From an uncultured Porphyromonadaceae bacterium (GTDB lineage: Bacteria; Bacteroidota; Bacteroidia; Bacteroidales; Muribaculaceae), in assembly GCA_947178245.1 (NCBI GenBank), contig CAMWXO010000043.1, positions 1 through 10,283 of the forward strand: 10,283 bases of DNA, given 5' to 3'. This document shows positions 7,901 to 10,283 of this stretch, piece by piece (within the stretch, counting starts at the first letter, position 1; each line of letters starts with the position of its first letter). The notes beneath the pieces were generated by a model. That model was not told where the DNA came from, did no database searches, and worked only from the letters and a program-made list of their open reading frames with translations. Position numbers and translations under genes: made by a program.

Positions 7901-8304
7901 GTCACGTCGTTTTTCTTCATCGTGCCGTAGCCCACCACCACGAGGTCGTCGAGTGTCTGGGTGTCGTCCTGCATCACGACGTTGATGGTAAACTGCCCGT
8001 TGATAGGAATCTGCTGCGTGGTGTAGCCGATGTAAGACACCTCGAGCGTGCCCATTGCGGGGGCGTTGGGAATTGAATAATTTCCGTCGAAGTCAGTAGC
8101 CGTGCCTTTCGTGGTGCCCTGCACTTTCACGGTAACACCGATCAGGGGTTCGCCTGCTTCGTCCGTAACCTGTCCTGACAGGTTTACGGTCTGAGCCAAG
8201 ACAGGAAACGCCATGCAAACGGCGATAAGAGTCAGGAATATCTTCCTTAGGAAAGAGGAAGCTCCCGATGCCTGTCGGCTGGATGTTAGTTTAGTTTTGG
8301 TCAT
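4939..8304 (-). CDS. SusC/RagA-family TonB-dependent outer membrane transporter
   Basis: The product has 1121 residues. A signal peptide follows a rather long 20-residue polar N-region, with cleavage expected after Ala37 (VLA|Q). A carboxypeptidase-D-regulatory-like domain occupies about residues 40-112 ('LSGQVTDEAGEPLIGVTVKV'). The TonB-box region 'LDDLVVVGYGTMKKNDVTGSV' lies near 118-138, and the plug domain runs to about 245, with 'SVLENLQGTVPGV', 'IRGKSSI' and 'VLKDASSTAIYGSRATAGVVLITTK'. The rest is the beta-barrel, including a 'DVNGDGQVDTDDR' loop, and it ends with the aromatic residue Phe (GASIKF). No STN domain precedes the regulatory-like domain, so coupling to an anti-sigma factor is not expected. 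It imports oligosaccharides with its SusD partner, encoded 18 nt downstream. It is the first gene of the minus-strand operon and has a good promoter 99 nt and more upstream of its start. Confidence 0.97.
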   Translation of the reverse strand: MTKTKLTSSRQASGASSFLRKIFLTLIAVCMAFPVLAQTVNLSGQVTDEAGEPLIGVTVKVQGTTKGTATDFDGNYSIPNAPAMGTLEVSYIGYTTQQIPINGQFTINVVMQDDTQTLDDLVVVGYGTMKKNDVTGSVATIGTEKLNAKGAASVLENLQGTVPGVNITKSTGRTNGGIEVEIRGKSSINSSTKPVYVVDGVITSDIDFLNPRDIERIDVLKDASSTAIYGSRATAGVVLITTKGALGVKLEQAPSISYDGYFGVAKVAHLPNFMDGQEFYNYRLMMCASPITEMQAYTPVYSPQPVFGYFKSGTGGFDWALLKQDSKDPSSPYLLKEMLANGETYNWRDLMLQDGIQQNHYVSVNGGSKSTTYNFGVGINNEKGIYQGDKSTTFSFKGSLDVRINKVISAGFNVNGAIMDNGYADDNAVNRAWYMNPFMKPYNDEGEIILHPGNKLELGTDDYQFSDAVSPLALRKNSYHSRMTYRLLGNAYLKLDLLKGLSFKSTFAPSYSSYRDGVFNGYENPATPGKTWAEANLDTSTATVTNQTSIGWIWDNLLNYTRTFGEDHSLNAMGLISAEKGVTENYKWVATDVLENTDWWNMGSGTTDNKASSSSYSKTTMMSYALRANYGYKNRYLITATMRWDGSSKLATGHEWKSFPSVALAWVLTEEDFMERYRNTLSNLKLRLSYGITGNNTGVKAYQTMVGLTSPKYYPFYGYPYAYGYAASGIVDKDLGWETSREFNVGVDFGFLRNRITGTIDWYLKNSRELLYEVGLPLEAGGGKMMTNIGKVRNSGIEISLNTINIETRDWNWQTTFTFAHNSNKVKQINGVSDEVNTSGATGGLFVGYPVNNIYTYQWDGIVSDRNMTVPDNQVAKEHGFVPGSTVRECDYYFSCYDLYEGCPIVRDVNGDGQVDTDDRVLMSSEPKWTGSFTSNLSYNLPKKGGMIDFSFSLYSRQGGKTFSPFMAGDLFKIGDRGWEKIMVDYYIPAGTLINADGMREDGTFINPVYQTETHYGSWPHFHGGNGNGAGSTASPSGNWSQAKQVVDASYVKVKNITVGYTFHKDVLKHIGCKDARIYVNITNPFVFTKYMGFDPEWAAAAGKNDGPSTITYQVGASIKF

Positions 8305-8347
8305 AATTTATATTTATGATGTTTGTAGTGATTACATCAGGCTACAC

Positions 8348-8371
8348 GCCGCCCGGGAGACATCAGAAGCC
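8348..8371. promoter_or_regulatory. GC-rich control block A, candidate operator in the susC leader
   Basis: It contains GCCGCCCGGG (8348-8357) and CATCAGAAGCC (8361-8371). Both recur as exact reverse complements in block B (8474-8491) but in a different order. It lies just downstream of the predicted susC transcription start. A shorter ACATCAG copy occurs at 8334-8340, 26 bp from the ACATCAG at 8360-8366. The assignment as an operator is inference. Confidence 0.4.
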
Positions 8372-8402
8372 TCTTCGGGCACGCAATTCAAGGTTTAGCA
8401 CA

Positions 8403-8434
8403 CAAAATTATGATTTTTTTACAAAACCGCCAAA
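8403..8434 (-). promoter_or_regulatory. Predicted Bacteroidetes promoter for the susC-like operon
   Basis: On the minus strand, TTTG (complement of 8431-8434) is followed after exactly 20 nt by TAATTTTG (complement of 8403-8410), which matches the Bacteroides -7 consensus TAnnTTTG with a -33 TTTG at the expected distance. Transcription would start near 8396-8399, giving a leader of about 93 nt. Confidence 0.7.
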
Positions 8435-8452
8435 TTTTTTTATGATTTTTTT
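8408..8452. repeat. 13-nt direct repeat with phased T-tracts over the susC promoter
   Basis: TTATGATTTTTTT occurs exactly at 8408-8420 and 8440-8452, 32 bp apart (about three helical turns). T7 runs are centred near 8417, 8438 and 8449, with spacings of 21 and 11 bp. This phasing predicts curved DNA. One copy overlaps the -7 box and the other lies just upstream of the -33 box. Confidence 0.65.
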
Positions 8453-8473
8453 GAAAATTTTCCTGCACGTGGG

Positions 8474-8491
8474 CCCGGGCGGCTTCTGATG
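8474..8491. promoter_or_regulatory. GC-rich control block B, candidate operator between the promoters
   Basis: CCCGGGCGGC (8474-8483) overlaps GGCTTCTGATG (8481-8491). Both are exact reverse complements of elements in block A. The block lies upstream of both predicted start sites (about 75 bp from susC's and about 85-100 bp from the lyase's), in otherwise AT-rich sequence, a suitable position for an activator site serving both genes. Confidence 0.4.
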
Positions 8492-8536
8492 CGACACATT
8501 CTAAAAAGTTAATAAAGCAGAAAAAAGCGCCGCCGG

Positions 8537-8568
8537 CTTGCATATCACGGGATTTTTAGCTAAATTTG
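8537..8568 (+). promoter_or_regulatory. Predicted Bacteroidetes promoter for the pectate lyase gene
   Basis: CTTG (8537-8540) is followed after 20 nt by TAAATTTG (8561-8568), an exact match to TAnnTTTG. The spacing is identical to that of the susC promoter. Transcription would start near 8573-8576, leaving a leader of about 95 nt. Confidence 0.72.
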
Positions 8569-8584
8569 CACCTATATTATATAG

Positions 8585-8638
8585 GTCTTATAAATCTTAT
8601 AAATCTTATAAGTCTTATAAGTTATATAAATCATATAA
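8585..8638 (+). repeat. Six tandem 9-bp units (RTCTTATAA) in the pectate lyase leader
   Basis: The units are GTCTTATAA (8585-8593), ATCTTATAA (8594-8602), ATCTTATAA (8603-8611), GTCTTATAA (8612-8620), GTTATATAA (8621-8629) and ATCATATAA (8630-8638). The first four differ only at base 1, and the last two are diverged. ATTATATAG at 8576-8584 may be a decayed seventh unit. Two junctions create the palindrome CTTATAAG (8605-8612 and 8614-8621). The array lies wholly in the predicted 5' leader, ending 31 nt before the start codon. Confidence 0.9.
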
Positions 8639-8669
8639 AGAAAACCAATAACTGTAAACCATATACATC

Positions 8670-10283
8670 ATGAGAAAAAATCTACTGTTGGCCGGTGCCC
8701 TGCTTGCGGGCGCCTCCCTTTTCGCTCAGGATCAGGTGCCTGCCTTCCCCGGAGCGGAGGGCCACGGACGCTACGTCACCGGCGGACGCGGAGGCAAGAT
8801 AGTCCACGTCACCAATCTTAACGACAGCGGCGAGGGCTCGCTGCGCTGGGCGATGAGCCAGTCGGGGCCGAAGACCATCGTCTTTGACGTGGGCGGCTAC
8901 ATCGACCTCAAGAGCCAGCTCGACGTGACATCAAACACCACCATAGCCGGACAGACAGCACCCGGCGACGGAATCACCCTGCGCTACTACACCCTCTACT
9001 TCGGCAAATGCGACAATGTGATCGTGCGCTTCATAAGGAGCCGTCGCTCGCAGGTGAAAGACGTAAACGACGGCGCCGACGCCACATGGGGACGCCGGCG
9101 CAAGAACATCATCCTCGACCACTGCTCCTTCTCGTGGAGCATCGACGAGGTGGCTTCTTTCTATGACAACTGCAACTTCACCATGCAGTGGTGCACGATA
9201 GCCGAGGGCCTCGCAAATCCCGGGCACTCGAAGGGAGCCCACAGCTACGGCGGCATCTGGGGCGGAAAGGAAGCCTCTTTCCATCACAACTACATCTCGC
9301 ACATTCAGAACCGCGCACCGCGCTTCAACGGCGCCCGATACGAATGGGACGGATGGGACCGCACACGCTATGAGAACACGGTAGACGCCGAGCGCGTGGA
9401 CTTCCGCAACAATGTGATCTACAACTGGGGCAACGGCAACGGATGCTACGGCGGCCCCGGGGGTGGATATATAAATATGGTGAACAATTACTACAAGGCC
9501 GGCCCCGGCACGAAAAACAAGACCACAGTGACGGAAGTGTCGGTAGGAAGCTCGGGCAACTCCACCAACGAGCCCCTGCGCGGCCTCTGCTCACGCTACT
9601 ACATAGACGGCAACTTCGTGACGGCTGCCTCAGACCCCGAAAACTACGACTGGAAGGGCGTGAAATATGACAGCGGCCTCAAGACAGTGGACGGCGACAG
9701 ATATATGCCTGATCCGAATCACAAGTTCGGTGAAAACATAGAGTATACGGTGATCGACGGCAAAGACTACGTGAAGGTGAAACTCGACGAGCCAATCGAT
9801 GCCGGAATCGTCACCACACAGAGCGCGGAGACAGCCTACGAGAAACTTCTCGCCTACGCCGGAGCCTCACTCTACCGCGACGCCACAGACGCCCGGTATA
9901 TGGAGGAGGCAAGCACCGGAACCGTGACTTTCTACGGCAAGGAGCCCTACGTTGACAAGAACGGAAAGGTCTATCCCACATCGAACACCGCCGGCATACT
10001 CGACTTCATCAACGACCCCTCGAAGCCTGAGAATCCCAACACGGCAAGTTATCCGACGCTGAGACATGTGCTCCGCCCCGAGACGTATGACACCGACCTC
10101 GACGGAATGGCCGACGAGTGGGAGATCGCCAACGGCCTCAACCCCAACGACCCTGACGACGCCAACGAATACACTATCGACACGAAAGGCTACTACACCA
10201 ACGTGGAGGTGTATCTCAACCAGCTTGTGGAAGACATCATGAAGGCCGGCAACGCCGACGCCATCGATGCAGTGGACGAATAC
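8670..10283 (+). CDS. Secreted pectate lyase, polysaccharide lyase family 1, open at the right edge
   Basis: From the ATG at 8670 there are 538 codons without a stop to the end of the window. A signal peptide is cleaved after about Ala19 (LFA|QDQ). The lyase domain begins with 'AFPGAEGHG' (25-33), followed by 'VTNLNDSGEGSLRWA' and the right-handed beta-helix of PL1 enzymes. 'IILDHCSFSWSIDE' (147-160) matches the family 'WiDH' calcium-site motif (Asp150-His151), and 'NRAPRF' (214-219) carries the arginines of the catalytic region. This fits cleavage of polygalacturonate by beta-elimination with calcium. Near the end, 'DTDLDGMADEWEIANGLNPNDPDD' (474-497) is a calcium-binding thrombospondin-3-like stretch, and 'YYTNVEVYLNQLV' (508-520) is typical of this Bacteroidetes subgroup. 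The last residues, 'AIDAVDEY', look like the linker that precedes a type IX-like tail, so only a short C-terminus is probably missing. It is transcribed away from the SusC operon from the shared control region. The 8931-9302 minus-strand frame is a shadow. Confidence 0.93.
   Translation, partial: MRKNLLLAGALLAGASLFAQDQVPAFPGAEGHGRYVTGGRGGKIVHVTNLNDSGEGSLRWAMSQSGPKTIVFDVGGYIDLKSQLDVTSNTTIAGQTAPGDGITLRYYTLYFGKCDNVIVRFIRSRRSQVKDVNDGADATWGRRRKNIILDHCSFSWSIDEVASFYDNCNFTMQWCTIAEGLANPGHSKGAHSYGGIWGGKEASFHHNYISHIQNRAPRFNGARYEWDGWDRTRYENTVDAERVDFRNNVIYNWGNGNGCYGGPGGGYINMVNNYYKAGPGTKNKTTVTEVSVGSSGNSTNEPLRGLCSRYYIDGNFVTAASDPENYDWKGVKYDSGLKTVDGDRYMPDPNHKFGENIEYTVIDGKDYVKVKLDEPIDAGIVTTQSAETAYEKLLAYAGASLYRDATDARYMEEASTGTVTFYGKEPYVDKNGKVYPTSNTAGILDFINDPSKPENPNTASYPTLRHVLRPETYDTDLDGMADEWEIANGLNPNDPDDANEYTIDTKGYYTNVEVYLNQLVEDIMKAGNADAIDAVDEY

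Larger units (their letters stand above)
8305..8669. promoter_or_regulatory. Divergent AT-rich control region between susC-like and pectate lyase genes
   Basis: This 365-nt gap contains no convincing gene. It holds two face-away promoters, two GC-rich blocks sharing inverted elements (8348-8371 and 8474-8491), long T-tracts, and a 9-bp tandem repeat in the lyase leader. Both predicted leaders are close to 95 nt long. The arrangement suggests joint control of the transporter operon and the lyase, plausibly by the AraC-type regulator encoded at the left end. Confidence 0.7.

Noticed and set aside
8585..8638. CRISPR-like array
   Set aside because: The units are 9 bp and directly contiguous with no spacers, so this is a tandem repeat, not a CRISPR.
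8305..8669. Insertion-sequence ends or a mobile element remnant in the divergent region
   Set aside because: The inverted elements are short and permuted, no transposase fragment or target duplication is seen, and the promoters on both sides are intact.
8931..9302. 123-codon minus-strand open frame inside the lyase gene
   Set aside because: It is antisense to the conserved lyase core and has no recognizable features.
1..10283. tRNA, rRNA, phage or defence genes
   Set aside because: No such motifs or folds were recognized on either strand; every long coding region fits a glycan-utilization locus.

Overview
The window looks like part of a polysaccharide utilization locus (PUL) from a gut Bacteroidales bacterium. 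The evidence is a SusC/SusD pair, lipoprotein signals of the LxxC type, Bacteroidetes promoter signals (TTG/TTTG about 20 nt from TAnnTTTG), little Shine-Dalgarno sequence before the starts, and a 'VYNxQGxRV...NGKK' C-terminal tail on a secreted protein. Moderate GC in genes, very AT-rich spacers and that tail would fit Muribaculaceae or a relative. That finer placement is inference.

Layout. A single AT-rich divergent promoter region (8305-8669) splits the window. To the left, on the minus strand, runs a co-oriented series: SusC-type TonB-dependent transporter (8304-4939), SusD-type glycan-binding lipoprotein (4920-3082), a small lipoprotein of unknown function (3060-2587), an exported protein of unknown function with a type IX-secretion-like tail (2502-1537), an SGNH/GDSL hydrolase (1456-650), and an AraC-type regulator that runs off the left edge (627-1). 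Gaps between the first three genes are 18 and 21 nt, and between the last two 22 nt, so these are very probably co-transcribed. The two wider gaps (84 and 80 nt) each contain a GC-rich hairpin. To the right, on the plus strand, is a family PL1 pectate lyase (8670 to the right edge), which is open at its 3' end.

How it fits together (inference from family knowledge). The secreted lyase cuts pectin/polygalacturonate, the SGNH hydrolase may remove ester groups, the SusD lipoprotein and possibly the small lipoprotein capture oligosaccharides at the cell surface, and SusC imports them using TonB energy. The AraC-type protein is the only regulator visible: there is no hybrid two-component sensor or ECF sigma/anti-sigma pair, and SusC lacks a visible STN signalling domain.

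The system itself is a recognizable pectin PUL, and I do not see a new type of defence, mobile or RNA-guided system. The less explained material is non-coding: a six-unit 9-bp tandem repeat in the lyase leader, GC-rich blocks that recur inverted and in permuted order around the susC promoter, phased T-tracts with a 13-nt direct repeat across that promoter, and two intergenic hairpins built from the same two arms in swapped order. Two of the accessory proteins have no family I can name with confidence.
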